NCBI RefSeq assembly: GCF_036516575.1
Contig: NZ_DATBTY010000048.1
Span: 1-19,534 of the forward strand
Direction of reading: 5' to 3'
Source: Cerasibacillus sp036516575
Lineage (GTDB): Bacteria; Bacillota; Bacilli; Bacillales; Amphibacillaceae
Length of the DNA stretch: 19,534 nt
Notes under the pieces: model-generated
What the model saw: only the letters and a program-made list of their open reading frames with translations
The model's database searches: none
Told to the model about the DNA's origin: nothing
Program-made: the position numbers and the translations under genes
Shown: piece after piece, positions 1 to 8,073 of the stretch
Numbering within the stretch: the first letter of the stretch is position 1
Layout of the letters: every line of letters starts with the position of its first letter

Positions 1-372
1 ATCAACCGTTCCTTCTTTCAATACAGTCGGTGCACCATTCAATAAACGAATCGGGCGTAAATTAATGTATTGGTCAAATTGCTTCCGAATAATTAATAAT
101 AAATCCCATAATGAGACGTGATCCGGTACACCAGGATATCCGACTGCACCTAAATAAATAGCGTCGAACTCACGCAATACGTCCATGCCATCTTCAGGCA
201 TCATCCGTCCTTCACGTAAATAATATTCACAACCCCACGGTAAATGAACGAATTCAAATTGAATTCCCTTTTCTTTCAAAGTCGTTAAAGCTTCAATTGC
301 CTTAATTCCTTCAGCGATCACCTCAGGACCAATCCCGTCCCCTGCAATTACTGCAATTCGATACTTTTGCAT
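1..372 (-). CDS. Tartrate/D-malate dehydrogenase-family protein (N-terminal part, cut by window edge)
   Basis: The first 124 codons of a gene that runs off the left edge. The translation opens MQKYRIAVIAGDGIGPEVIAE, with the GDGIGPEV motif of beta-decarboxylating NAD-dependent dehydrogenases (isopropylmalate, isocitrate, tartrate/D-malate). The segment WGCEYYLREGRMMPEDG followed by LGAVGYPGVPDH and LRPIRL is closer to tartrate/D-malate dehydrogenases than to LeuB. Family members oxidise a 2-hydroxy acid and often decarboxylate it, using NAD and a divalent metal in the cytoplasm. The catalytic Lys/Asp residues lie beyond the edge and cannot be checked. The start is supported by AAGGAG about 8 bases upstream. 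It lies 46 bases downstream of the transketolase genes and has its own operator and possible promoter, so it may be expressed both by read-through and independently. The true substrate is unknown; the context argues for a sugar acid rather than leucine synthesis. Confidence 0.85.
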   Translation of the reverse strand, partial: MQKYRIAVIAGDGIGPEVIAEGIKAIEALTTLKEKGIQFEFVHLPWGCEYYLREGRMMPEDGMDVLREFDAIYLGAVGYPGVPDHVSLWDLLLIIRKQFDQYINLRPIRLLNGAPTVLKEGTVD

Positions 373-389
373 TTTTATTCTCCTTTCTG

Positions 390-416
390 AGAAAGCGCTT
401 AACTTCTCTTATTATA
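390..416 (-). promoter_or_regulatory. Operator with candidate internal promoter before the tartrate dehydrogenase-like gene
   Basis: The plus strand at 390-403 reads AGAAAGCGCTTAAC, with a perfect AAGCGCTT palindrome at its centre. A perfect -10 hexamer, TATAAT on the minus strand, lies at 411-416, seven bases upstream of the operator. The -35 region is poor: only TATGAA or TTATGA is seen at 17-18 bases spacing. The operator would overlap the predicted transcription start, and it ends 17 bases before the start codon at 372. The site resembles both a CcpA cre core and the IolQ-type operator of Bacillaceae. Operator confidence is higher than promoter confidence. Confidence 0.6.
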
Positions 417-418
417 AC

Positions 419-1369
419 TTATTTTTTATATTTTTCATAATAAGCAGAAATTTTTGTCACCATATGTTCTACAGAAAGACCATATTTATTTAACAATTCT
501 TCATTTGGAGCAGATTCAGCATTTCGATCTTCTACACCGATCCGTAGCAATTGCGTCGGATATCGTTCTCCCAACACTTCTGCCACTGCGCTTCCAAGCC
601 CACCTAAAATGCTATGCTCTTCGGCAGATACGACGAGATTTGTTTTTTTGGCAGTTGCTACAATTGCCGCTTCATCTAAAGGTTTGATTGTCGGCATATG
701 CACAACTTCTACAGAAATTCCTTTCTCTGCTAAACGCTCCGCTGCTTCAACAGAACGACTCGTTTGAGTACCTGTTGAAATAATTGAAACATCCTTTCCT
801 TCTCTTAAGGTAACAGCTTTTCCAATTTCAAATTCATAATCTTCTTCGAATAAATACGGATAAGCATCTCGCGCTAAACGAATATATACCGGACCGTCAT
901 ACTGATTAACAGCACGCATTACTTTTTCTACTTCTACACTATCCGCTGGTGCAATGACAACCATATTTGCTAAAGTACGGAAAATTGCAATATCCTCAAG
1001 AGCTTGGTGAGTTTTCCCTGTCAAACCTGTTAATAATCCACTATATGCACCGACCATTTTCACATTTAATTTAGGTTGTGCAATTTGTACTTGAATTTGA
1101 TCCAACGCACGCTTTGATAAAAAAGCTGCAAATGTTACAGCCCATGGTTGTAAACCTGTCGAAGCTAACCCCGAACAAACACTTAACATATTTTGCTCGG
1201 CAATCCCCATTTGCAAAAACTTTTCTGGCTTTTCCATTGCTACGATATCAATTTTAGTAGAATTGGCTAAATCTCCATCTACTGCATATACACGGTCATC
1301 ATTTTTCGCTAAATCAAGGATGACTTCGCTAAAGCGATCACGCATTGCTTCTTTTTTTACTGTGCTCAT
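419..1369 (-). CDS. Transketolase, C-terminal subunit
   Basis: 316 residues covering the pyrimidine-binding and C-terminal domains of a transketolase split into two genes. The motif GIAEQN at residues 55-60 carries Glu58, the residue expected to activate the thiamine diphosphate aminopyrimidine. The segment GKTHQALEDIAIFR is typical of split transketolases. With the N-terminal subunit encoded just upstream it should form a heteromeric enzyme that moves a two-carbon ketol unit between sugars or sugar phosphates. Its ATG overlaps the stop of the N-terminal subunit by four bases (ATGA), and AAGGAGG lies seven bases upstream, so translation is probably coupled. A housekeeping pentose phosphate transketolase is normally a single chain in Bacillaceae. 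A split form inside a catabolic cluster therefore points to a dedicated catabolic role, as in known D-apulose-phosphate or sulfosugar transketolases. The actual substrate is not shown. Confidence 0.92.
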   Translation of the reverse strand: MSTVKKEAMRDRFSEVILDLAKNDDRVYAVDGDLANSTKIDIVAMEKPEKFLQMGIAEQNMLSVCSGLASTGLQPWAVTFAAFLSKRALDQIQVQIAQPKLNVKMVGAYSGLLTGLTGKTHQALEDIAIFRTLANMVVIAPADSVEVEKVMRAVNQYDGPVYIRLARDAYPYLFEEDYEFEIGKAVTLREGKDVSIISTGTQTSRSVEAAERLAEKGISVEVVHMPTIKPLDEAAIVATAKKTNLVVSAEEHSILGGLGSAVAEVLGERYPTQLLRIGVEDRNAESAPNEELLNKYGLSVEHMVTKISAYYEKYKK

Positions 1370-2196
1370 AATACGACCTCCTTATTCAACTCTGCTAAAG
1401 CATCTTTCAACTCTTCATCTGTCGGAATACGAGAATGCCATAAATAAGCGCCTTCCATGAAGCTTACACCTTTTCCTTTAATCGTATTCGCGATAATGGC
1501 AGTAGGTTTCCCTTTCGTATCACGCGCTTCTTTAAAAGCACGTTCGATTTCTTCAAAATCGTGTCCATCAATCGAAATAACATGCCAGCCAAATGCTTTC
1601 CAACGTTCTGATGGGTCTTCAAGAGGTGCGTTGCGCGTCACTTGATCATTGCTCCATCCAAATTGCTGAAGTCGGTTATTATCAACGATACAAACTAAAT
1701 TATCGACACCATATTTTGAAGCAACATCTGCTGCTTCCCAAATTTGGCCTTCTTGTGATTCACCATCCCCTACCATACAATATGTACGGAACGATTCATT
1801 TTGTAATTTTGCTCCTAAGGCCATTCCAAGTCCAGCCGATAGCCCTTGACCAAGTGACCCTGTCGACATATCCAAACCAGGAAGTAAAGTCATATCTGGA
1901 TGACCTTGAAGGCGTGAATCAAGCGCATCGAAAGTTTTTAATTCTTCCAAAGGCATATATCCTCGCACAGCTAATGTCACATATAATGCAATAGCCGAGT
2001 GACCTTTCGATAAAATGAAACGATCTCGATGTTCATTCCATCCATCCTCAGGGTTAATATTCATTTCTTTAAAATATAAATACGTTAAAATATCGACAGC
2101 AGACATAGGCCCACCGATATGACCGGCTCCTGCATAATGAATCGTTTTTAAAATCTCTTTACGAATTTCTGCTGCGGTTTGTGTTAATGTGTCCAT
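1366..2196 (-). CDS. Transketolase, N-terminal subunit (thiamine diphosphate-binding)
   Basis: 276 residues from the chosen ATG at 2196. An open frame continues upstream to 2376, but that would overlap the preceding gene by more than 160 bases. The ATG at 2196 has AAGGAGA at the right distance and gives a typical N-terminus. Visible motifs are GHIGGP (25-30), GHP (98-100), GSLGQG (113-118) and the thiamine diphosphate/Mg signature GDGESQEG (143-150) ending with NN at 173-174. His26 and His99 correspond to the substrate-channel histidines of transketolases. The chain ends where single-chain transketolases pass into the pyrimidine domain, which the next gene encodes. It is separated from the upstream iolG-like gene by 13 bases, so it belongs to the same transcript. 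Function as one half of a two-subunit transketolase is secure; the substrate is not. Confidence 0.92.
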   Translation of the reverse strand: MDTLTQTAAEIRKEILKTIHYAGAGHIGGPMSAVDILTYLYFKEMNINPEDGWNEHRDRFILSKGHSAIALYVTLAVRGYMPLEELKTFDALDSRLQGHPDMTLLPGLDMSTGSLGQGLSAGLGMALGAKLQNESFRTYCMVGDGESQEGQIWEAADVASKYGVDNLVCIVDNNRLQQFGWSNDQVTRNAPLEDPSERWKAFGWHVISIDGHDFEEIERAFKEARDTKGKPTAIIANTIKGKGVSFMEGAYLWHSRIPTDEELKDALAELNKEVVL

Positions 2197-2209
2197 TTTA
2201 ATCTCTCCT

Positions 2210-3214
2210 TTATCCTTCTTCTGTAATACGTACAGGACGGTTTTCTTGTAACGATTGTTGAGCCGCTCGTGCAATTTTCTCTGCTTGTAATCCATCATTT
2301 CCAACACACAGCAGTGGAGCACCTGTTTCAATCGAATGTAAAAAGGCTTGTAGCTCAGCTGTATAGGCTTCTGCATATCGATCTAAGAAGAAGTTTTTTA
2401 ATGGCTCACCTTGAGAACCTTGTTCTGTATGAAGTTGTACTGAAGTTTCACGAACATTTTCACACGTTAAAGCTCCTCGAGAACCGAACATCTCTACTCG
2501 TTGATCGTATCCATATTTGGCTTGACGACTATTATCGATGACTCCGATTGCACCATTTTCAAACTTCAATGTAATAATTGCTGTATCGATATCTCCAGCT
2601 TCTTTGATATAAGGTTCAACCAGATTAGCTCCTACCGTATGAACTTCTATCACTTCGCTATTCATCATGTAGCGTGCCATATCAAAGTCATGAATCGACA
2701 TATCAAAGAATAGGCCACCAGACTGCTTTACATATTGAAGAGGTGGTGCTGCCGGATCTCGTGAAGTGATTTTTAATATGTGGGGCTCTCCAATCGCTCC
2801 TTCTGAAACGAGTTGTTGCATTTTCGAGAAATCTTGATCAAACCGACGATTGAAACCAACTTGTAAGAAGACGCCTGCCTTTTCTACAACTTTTAAGACA
2901 CGTTCTGTTTCTTCAACGGAAGGACTAACGGGTTTCTCGCAAAAAATATGCTTGTTAGCATTCGCTGCCGCTTCAATAATTTCAGCATGAGTGCTTGTTG
3001 GAGAACAAACTAAAATCGCATCGATTGAATCATCTCTTAAAACTTCTTGATAAGTTTCAACAAAATCAATATCTTTAAATTCGATAAATTGGTCTTTCAC
3101 TTTTTCAATAAAAGGATCGGATATTTTAACGATTGTGACATCCGCCATTTTTTGTACACTATGTGCATGTAATTGACCAATTCTTCCTGCGCCTATTATG
3201 CCTAATCGAATCAT
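2210..3214 (-). CDS. Inositol 2-dehydrogenase-like oxidoreductase (Gfo/Idh/MocA family, third iolG-like copy)
   Basis: 334 residues. The frame opens nine bases earlier with MNT, but AAAGGA lies eight bases before the internal ATG at 3214, which gives the usual family start MIRLGIIGAGRIG. The N-terminal Rossmann fold has GAGRIG (8-13) and the EKP motif with the likely catalytic Lys94. The second domain carries the Asp171-x3-His175 pair (DMSIHDFD), matching the Lys/Asp/His catalytic set of Bacillus inositol dehydrogenase. FNRRFD near residue 121 is also typical. It should oxidise a cyclic polyol, probably an inositol isomer, to an inosose with NAD. It lies between a second binding lipoprotein and the split transketolase, away from the core iol genes. 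It may therefore act on a different stereoisomer or on the unknown substrate of the left module. Confidence 0.85.
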   Translation of the reverse strand: MIRLGIIGAGRIGQLHAHSVQKMADVTIVKISDPFIEKVKDQFIEFKDIDFVETYQEVLRDDSIDAILVCSPTSTHAEIIEAAANANKHIFCEKPVSPSVEETERVLKVVEKAGVFLQVGFNRRFDQDFSKMQQLVSEGAIGEPHILKITSRDPAAPPLQYVKQSGGLFFDMSIHDFDMARYMMNSEVIEVHTVGANLVEPYIKEAGDIDTAIITLKFENGAIGVIDNSRQAKYGYDQRVEMFGSRGALTCENVRETSVQLHTEQGSQGEPLKNFFLDRYAEAYTAELQAFLHSIETGAPLLCVGNDGLQAEKIARAAQQSLQENRPVRITEEG

Positions 3215-3240
3215 TGTGTTCATCCTTTCGAATATAGCAC

Positions 3241-4209
3241 TTATTTTCCTAATAATTTTTTAACATTTTCTAACTTTTCAGCTGCATTTTCTACCGTAAT
3301 TAATTCTATTCCACTATCGATTTTCTTTTCGACAGGTTCACCATTTAAAGACTTAATTGCATTTTCCACTGCTAAATACGCCATCGTATAAGGCAACTGT
3401 TCAATAGATGCTGTAACATCTCCATCCGCAATGGACTGTAAGGCATCTGTTGTCCCATCGATACCGATGATTGGAATATCTAAATTCGCTGTCTTAAGTG
3501 CTTGATACGCTCCTAATGCCATTTCATCATTCGCTGCGAAAACAGCTTGAATATTTGGATGAGCTGTAATAATATTTTCCATAGTATTTACTGCCTTTGT
3601 GCGGTCAAAGTCTGCTGCTTGTACAGTCGCAATTTTAAATCCCTTTTCTTGTAAGTAATCTTTCGCTCCAGCCACACGCGCCTCATTTTGAGCTGCGCCA
3701 GACACTCCTTCTATAATTGCCACTTCAGCACCAGGTTGTAAAACTTCTTCTAAATATTCGCCAACTTTTTGACCTGCTGTATAATTATCAGTGCCGATAT
3801 AAGCTACTTTTCCATCCCAATCTAAATCAGTATCAATCAGTAATACCGGAATATTTTTATCTTCATACTTTTTTAATGTAGGGATAGCTGATCCTGTACT
3901 TGGCATAACAACTAATCCATCAGGTGCTTGAATTAATAAATCTTCTAATATATTCAAAAGTTCTTGCTCTTGAGTTTCTTTTGAAGCAGCTAAGAACGTT
4001 CCTTTTACATCAAAGTCTTTGAACGCTTGTTTAGCTCCCGCTTCTGCTAATTTAAAATACTCTTGATCCGCTCCCTTTAAAACGACAGCAATTTTTCTTT
4101 TAGCTGATGAGCTTTCTTGTTCATCTTGTGAAGGACTTGTTTCCTCTCCATTACACGCTACTAACCATAATCCAAATGTTAAAATCAAGAACATTTTAAT
4201 CTTTTTCAT
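3241..4209 (-). CDS. Sugar ABC transporter substrate-binding lipoprotein (RbsB type), second copy
   Basis: 322 residues. It has a signal peptide with lysines, a hydrophobic stretch, and a lipobox ending LVAC at Cys19, followed by a Ser/Glu-rich linker. The mature part is a periplasmic-binding-protein type I fold like ribose-binding protein, with segments IAVVLKGADQEYFK, VVMPSTG, VLLIDTDLDWDGKVAYIGTDN, VFAANDEMALGA and IIGIDGTTDAL. It should sit on the outer face of the membrane and hand a monosaccharide or cyclitol to an RbsC/RbsA importer. No permease or ATPase lies next to it, so it probably shares the importer encoded at 7081-9560 with the other binding protein at 6083-7063. AGGAGT lies eight bases before the ATG. 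The two binding proteins differ in sequence along their length, which fits different ligands rather than a recent duplication. Confidence 0.9.
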   Translation of the reverse strand: MKKIKMFLILTFGLWLVACNGEETSPSQDEQESSSAKRKIAVVLKGADQEYFKLAEAGAKQAFKDFDVKGTFLAASKETQEQELLNILEDLLIQAPDGLVVMPSTGSAIPTLKKYEDKNIPVLLIDTDLDWDGKVAYIGTDNYTAGQKVGEYLEEVLQPGAEVAIIEGVSGAAQNEARVAGAKDYLQEKGFKIATVQAADFDRTKAVNTMENIITAHPNIQAVFAANDEMALGAYQALKTANLDIPIIGIDGTTDALQSIADGDVTASIEQLPYTMAYLAVENAIKSLNGEPVEKKIDSGIELITVENAAEKLENVKKLLGK

Positions 4210-4220
4210 TTACAACACTC

Positions 4221-5231
4221 CTATGGTTTTACAATAATTTTAATTGCTGCGCCTTGCCTCATTAATTCCAACCCTTTTTCGATATCTTTTAACTCAATCG
4301 TTTCAGTAATTAATGTCTCTAAATTTAATACGTTGCTTTCCAATAATTGAACGACTTTTGGAAAATGATAATTTTGAATAATAGATCCAAAAATCGTCAG
4401 TTCTTTACTCGTGATCGAGCATTGATGGATTTCGGGAAATGCCTTGTCATTCATTCCAAGAAGAACAACCTTCCCTGCTTTTCTTACTAGTTCAACCGCT
4501 TGTCCAAATAACGTGCCTACACAATCAACAACACTATCTGCCCCAATTTTTGTTAATTGTTCCACTATATCTTCTAATTTGTCATGTTGGGGATTTACAA
4601 GATGAGTCGCACCAGATTGTTTTGCAATATTTAATCGATAATCTGAAAAATCAACGGCAATAATAGTTCCTGCTCCTGCTGCCTTTTGCATTTGAATGAA
4701 TAATTGTCCCATGGGACCTGCTCCAAGAATTACGACGGTATCACCAGGTTTTGTTTGAAGCTTTTCTGAAGCATTCACTACACAAGATAAAGGCTCAGCC
4801 ATAGCAGCAATTTCAACAGGAACATCCTCACTAATTCGATGAGCATTTCTCGCTGGTAAGACACAATATTTAGCCCATCCACCATTTTCAAAGATTCCAA
4901 TTGTCGTAAAGTTTTCACATACATTTGCATGCCCTGACTGACAATAAGCGCAAGTTCCACATGTGATCGTTGGGTCCACCACGATACGATCTCCTATACT
5001 TAAATGAGTAACATCCTTACCAACTTCAACGATACGTCCAACAAATTCATGCCCTAATACTGTATCTACATTTGCTGGATGGGATGGAGGTGTTCCTAAA
5101 ATGTGTACATCCGTTCCACAAATACTTGCTGCTTCTACCATTACTTTAATGTCTGTATCATGAACTAAATTTGGTTCTGGTACTTCTTTTAATGTTAATG
5201 TTCCAATACTTTCAAAAACTCCCGCTAACAT
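4221..5231 (-). CDS. Zinc-dependent alcohol/polyol dehydrogenase (MDR family)
   Basis: 336 residues of the medium-chain dehydrogenase family, near sorbitol and threonine dehydrogenases. Catalytic zinc ligands are Cys38 (in ICGTDVH), His61 and Glu62 (GHEF). The structural zinc site has all four cysteines at 91, 94, 97 and 105. The Rossmann motif GAGPMG is at 170-175, followed by a hydrophobic strand ending in Asp (IIAVD), which favours NAD over NADP. It should oxidise a secondary alcohol on a polyol or sugar, or run in reverse. The start ATG has AAGGAGG upstream inside the end of the preceding gene, only one base separating the two. Together with the epimerase-like neighbour it looks like part of a dedicated polyol or ketose pathway. 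The substrate cannot be read from the sequence. Confidence 0.9.
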   Translation of the reverse strand: MLAGVFESIGTLTLKEVPEPNLVHDTDIKVMVEAASICGTDVHILGTPPSHPANVDTVLGHEFVGRIVEVGKDVTHLSIGDRIVVDPTITCGTCAYCQSGHANVCENFTTIGIFENGGWAKYCVLPARNAHRISEDVPVEIAAMAEPLSCVVNASEKLQTKPGDTVVILGAGPMGQLFIQMQKAAGAGTIIAVDFSDYRLNIAKQSGATHLVNPQHDKLEDIVEQLTKIGADSVVDCVGTLFGQAVELVRKAGKVVLLGMNDKAFPEIHQCSITSKELTIFGSIIQNYHFPKVVQLLESNVLNLETLITETIELKDIEKGLELMRQGAAIKIIVKP

Positions 5232-5232
5232 A

Positions 5233-6075
5233 TTACTCCTCCTTTTGATTAATCAGTGTCCGTATGTGTTGCACTGATTGTTCCAGTTCTTTTAATAATT
5301 GTCCCATCGCCTGCTTAGTTTTATTTGCTACAAAAGGTTGAGGACCAGTTGCCATCATTTCAAAAACAAGGGGACCTTCATAACCTAATTGCTGTAATTT
5401 TCCCAAGAAAATATCAAATTGAAGTGATCCTTCAGTTAATCCTCGACGATTATTATTCGCTAAATGCACTACGTGTAATTTAGCAAATACATTTTCTAAT
5501 GCGTCTTCAAAATTCACTTCTTCAATGTTGGCATGAAATGTATCAAACAATATTTTAACTTGAGGATGATTCAATTGTTCTGCAAAATGATACGCTTCCT
5601 GTACACGGTTCACAATTAAACTTTCATATCGATTAATCGGTTCAATAACAAGTTCGATTTTATATTTTTCAGCGACAGGGATTAACTGTCGAACCGAATC
5701 TAGTGCCCGATTCCAATGACTTTCTATATTATCAGGTAAGTCCATAACTCCAACTGAAGAAGGACAGATGATTAAATATCGTCCCCCTAGACGAGCGCAT
5801 GTTGCAATTTGCTGTTGAAAAGATTCAATTGCTTTTTGTCTTTCATCTTGGTTAGGATGTGATAAATGTCCATGAACATCATTTTTGGAAGATGCTCCTG
5901 TCATGCCACCTATTTTTAATGAGGTTGTTTTTAAATAATTTTGAATATCCTTCTCTTGCTCCATAGCCGTTGTTGCTGCAATTTCTACTTCATCAAATCC
6001 TGATTGTTCCATAAAACAAAAGACATCTTGAATAGCCATTTTTCCGAAAATCCAACTACAGGCTGATATATTCAT
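5233..6075 (-). CDS. Ketose 3-epimerase/IolI-like sugar isomerase (AP endonuclease 2-type TIM barrel)
   Basis: 280 residues. Metal ligands expected for the D-tagatose/D-psicose 3-epimerase family are all present: Glu145 in EPINRYE, Asp178 and His181 in FDTFHANIEE, His204 in HVVHLAN and Glu239 in FEMM. The spacing 145-178-204-239 (33, 26, 35) equals the spacing of the four ligands I recall for Pseudomonas D-tagatose 3-epimerase, which is strong support for an active metal centre. The family moves a keto sugar C3 stereocentre; related IolI proteins isomerise inosose. The gene lies between a binding lipoprotein and a zinc dehydrogenase. It could supply either 1-keto-D-chiro-inositol conversion, fitting the iol genes, or ketose epimerisation, fitting the transketolase. 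EPINRYE and FDTFHANIEE favour the ketose 3-epimerase branch. AGGTG precedes the ATG. Confidence 0.82.
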   Translation of the reverse strand: MNISACSWIFGKMAIQDVFCFMEQSGFDEVEIAATTAMEQEKDIQNYLKTTSLKIGGMTGASSKNDVHGHLSHPNQDERQKAIESFQQQIATCARLGGRYLIICPSSVGVMDLPDNIESHWNRALDSVRQLIPVAEKYKIELVIEPINRYESLIVNRVQEAYHFAEQLNHPQVKILFDTFHANIEEVNFEDALENVFAKLHVVHLANNNRRGLTEGSLQFDIFLGKLQQLGYEGPLVFEMMATGPQPFVANKTKQAMGQLLKELEQSVQHIRTLINQKEE

Positions 6076-6082
6076 ATGTCAC

Positions 6083-7063
6083 CTACTTACCTAAATAGTT
6101 CTTCAAATCTTCAATTCGTTGTTCGACATTCTCTTTCGTATAGACTTCAGATCCGGAATCAATACGCTTTTCTACTGTTTCTCCCTTTTTAGCTTTCACT
6201 GCTGATTCAATTGCTAAATAGCCCATTTGAAAAGGATCTTGTGCAATATTCGCTGTTAATTGACCTTGCTGTACTGAATCTAAACCATCAGGCGTTCCAT
6301 CAAATCCGATAATTGGAATGTTTGTCACTCCTTTATTGCTCATTCCTGTATAAGCACCTAGAGCCATTTCATCAGACGTGGCAAAAACTAATTTAATATT
6401 TGGATCTGCTGTCAATGTATTTTCAACAATATTCACTGATTTCATACGATCGCTCTGTGCATCTTGAACGATAAACTCAACACCTAACTCGTGTAACGCC
6501 TCTTCAAAACCTTTCGTTCGTTCATCGTGAACTTTGGCGCCCATCTGACCGCGAATGATTAAAACTTTATCTCCTTTTTCCAACATGGATGCAGCATATT
6601 CTCCACCTTTAAAGGCCGCATCGTAATTTTCTGTTCCGATAAATGTCACTCGATCTTCAAAGCTTTCTACGTTTGCGTCTGCTAATACTACTGGGATACC
6701 TTGTGAATGCGCTTTTTGTAATGCTGGCAACATCGCCTCAGGTAAGCTTGCAGCAACGACTAGCCCATCTACTTTAGATGAAATAAAATCTTCTACCATG
6801 CGCACTTGTTCTTCATATAGCGTTTCTTCAGCAGGTCCTAATACTTCTACAGAGACTCCTAAATCTGATGCTGCCTTTTTTGCTCCCGCTTCATGGATTT
6901 TCCAATATTCAGAATTCAAAGACATGAGTACAACTCCAATTTTCATTTCTTGTTCTCCTGTTGGAGTCCCATCTGTTTCCTGTTCTTCATTCGATGATTC
7001 TGAATTACATGCCCCTAAAATGAAAATCAAAGCAAGTAAAAAAACTCCATATACTTTTTTCAT
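6083..7063 (-). CDS. Sugar ABC transporter substrate-binding lipoprotein (RbsB type), first copy
   Basis: 326 residues. The signal peptide ends in a lipobox LGAC with Cys19 as lipid attachment site, followed by an acidic Ser/Glu/Thr linker. The mature domain is of the ribose-binding type: IGVVLMSLNSEYW, VDGLVVAASLPEAM, VVLADANVESFEDRVTFIGTENYDA, VFATSDEMALGAY and IIGFDGTPDGLD. It should capture a monosaccharide or inositol outside the cell. It directly follows the permease gene (17 bases apart) and precedes the epimerase gene, so it is the natural partner of the RbsA/RbsC genes upstream. AGGGGG precedes the ATG. Ligand identity cannot be decided; inositol-binding proteins of this family exist and the iol context makes inositol a fair guess. 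Confidence 0.92.
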   Translation of the reverse strand: MKKVYGVFLLALIFILGACNSESSNEEQETDGTPTGEQEMKIGVVLMSLNSEYWKIHEAGAKKAASDLGVSVEVLGPAEETLYEEQVRMVEDFISSKVDGLVVAASLPEAMLPALQKAHSQGIPVVLADANVESFEDRVTFIGTENYDAAFKGGEYAASMLEKGDKVLIIRGQMGAKVHDERTKGFEEALHELGVEFIVQDAQSDRMKSVNIVENTLTADPNIKLVFATSDEMALGAYTGMSNKGVTNIPIIGFDGTPDGLDSVQQGQLTANIAQDPFQMGYLAIESAVKAKKGETVEKRIDSGSEVYTKENVEQRIEDLKNYLGK

Positions 7064-7080
7064 AATAATTCCCCCTATTT

Positions 7081-8073
7081 TTATTTTGAACGGCGACGTA
7101 AGACGTCAACGTATACAGCTAAAATGATGACTAATCCAATAATTACTGTTTGTAAATCAGTTGATGTCCCAAGTAAATTTAACCCATTACGCAATACAGC
7201 AATAATCATCGCACCGATTAATGTTCCCCATACTGTTCCAACACCACCAAAGAAACTAGCCCCTCCGATGATTACTGCTGCGATTGCATCTAACTCATAA
7301 GTCAAACCTGCAATTGGCGATGCAGCATTCGTACGTCCAATTAAGACCAATCCCCCTAATCCCGCCATCAGACCACTAATCATATATACTTTTAACAGTA
7401 CACGATCTACGGGAATTCCTGATAACCTTGCCGCTTCCTTATTACCACCAATAGCATAAATATATCGACCGGTTTTAGAACGCGTTAAAAATACATGGAA
7501 AATAACAGCAACAACAATAACGAGAATAAAACTAAACGGTACAAATCCTACATTCGCTTGCCCTGTAAAATTAATCAAATATGAAAACCCAAAAATTGGA
7601 GAAGCTCCAGTAATAATTAAAGCTAAGCCGCGGTAAACGTTCATCGTCCCTAATGTAGAAATGAAAGGATGTGGCAAACGTAATTTTGTCAATAGAAGAC
7701 CATTAATTAAACCTGCTAACATTCCGACACCAACACAGATAAACAAACCTAAAATAGGAGGCCAACCTAATCCAACAGTTGTTATGCCTGTCACAACAAT
7801 CGATAATGCTAAAATGGATCCAACTGATAAGTCAATTCCTGCGGTCAATATAGGCAAGAGCATCCCCATAGATAGCAATGCATTAATAGAAGATTGCCTT
7901 AAAATATTCATTATATTATCAATTTTCAAAAAATTGGGTGTTAGAATAGACAATGTAATCGTCAAGAGTACTAATCCTAATAATGCTCCAAATTTATTGA
8001 TAAAATATTTCATTTCTATTTTTTTACGACTTGTTGGGCTAGCCATCGCCTCATTTGTTGTATTACTCATCAT
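7081..8073 (-). CDS. Sugar ABC transporter permease (RbsC type)
   Basis: 330 residues, mostly hydrophobic with about eight to ten membrane segments. Family segments include AGIDLSVGSILALS, GLINGLLLTKLRLPHPFISTLGTMNVYRG, and near the C-terminus GGASFFGGVGTVWGTLIGA. It forms the membrane channel of a monosaccharide/cyclitol importer together with the RbsA-type ATPase upstream. The frame opens with a TTG at 8076, but AGGAGG sits six bases before the ATG at 8073 (another ATG follows at 8070), so I chose 8073. The start overlaps the ATPase stop by one base (TGATG). The charged N-terminus (about 25 residues) precedes the first membrane helix. The cytoplasmic ends lack any extra domain. Confidence 0.93.
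   Translation of the reverse strand: MMSNTTNEAMASPTSRKKIEMKYFINKFGALLGLVLLTITLSILTPNFLKIDNIMNILRQSSINALLSMGMLLPILTAGIDLSVGSILALSIVVTGITTVGLGWPPILGLFICVGVGMLAGLINGLLLTKLRLPHPFISTLGTMNVYRGLALIITGASPIFGFSYLINFTGQANVGFVPFSFILVIVVAVIFHVFLTRSKTGRYIYAIGGNKEAARLSGIPVDRVLLKVYMISGLMAGLGGLVLIGRTNAASPIAGLTYELDAIAAVIIGGASFFGGVGTVWGTLIGAMIIAVLRNGLNLLGTSTDLQTVIIGLVIILAVYVDVLRRRSK

Noticed and set aside
373..418. Possible terminator between the transketolase genes and the tartrate dehydrogenase-like gene
   Set aside because: Only a five-base-pair GAGAA/TTCTC dyad around the operator is seen, with no T-run; the palindrome is better explained as a protein-binding site.
2197..2376. A longer N-terminus for the transketolase N-terminal subunit, in an open frame reaching 2376
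   Set aside because: It would overlap the iolG-like gene by more than 160 bases, has no family similarity, and the ATG at 2196 has a good ribosome binding site.
419..6075. Assignment of the left module to the known sulfoquinovose or D-apiose transketolase pathways
   Set aside because: The sugar kinases and sulfosugar isomerase/reductase genes expected in those pathways are absent, so naming either substrate would be unsupported.
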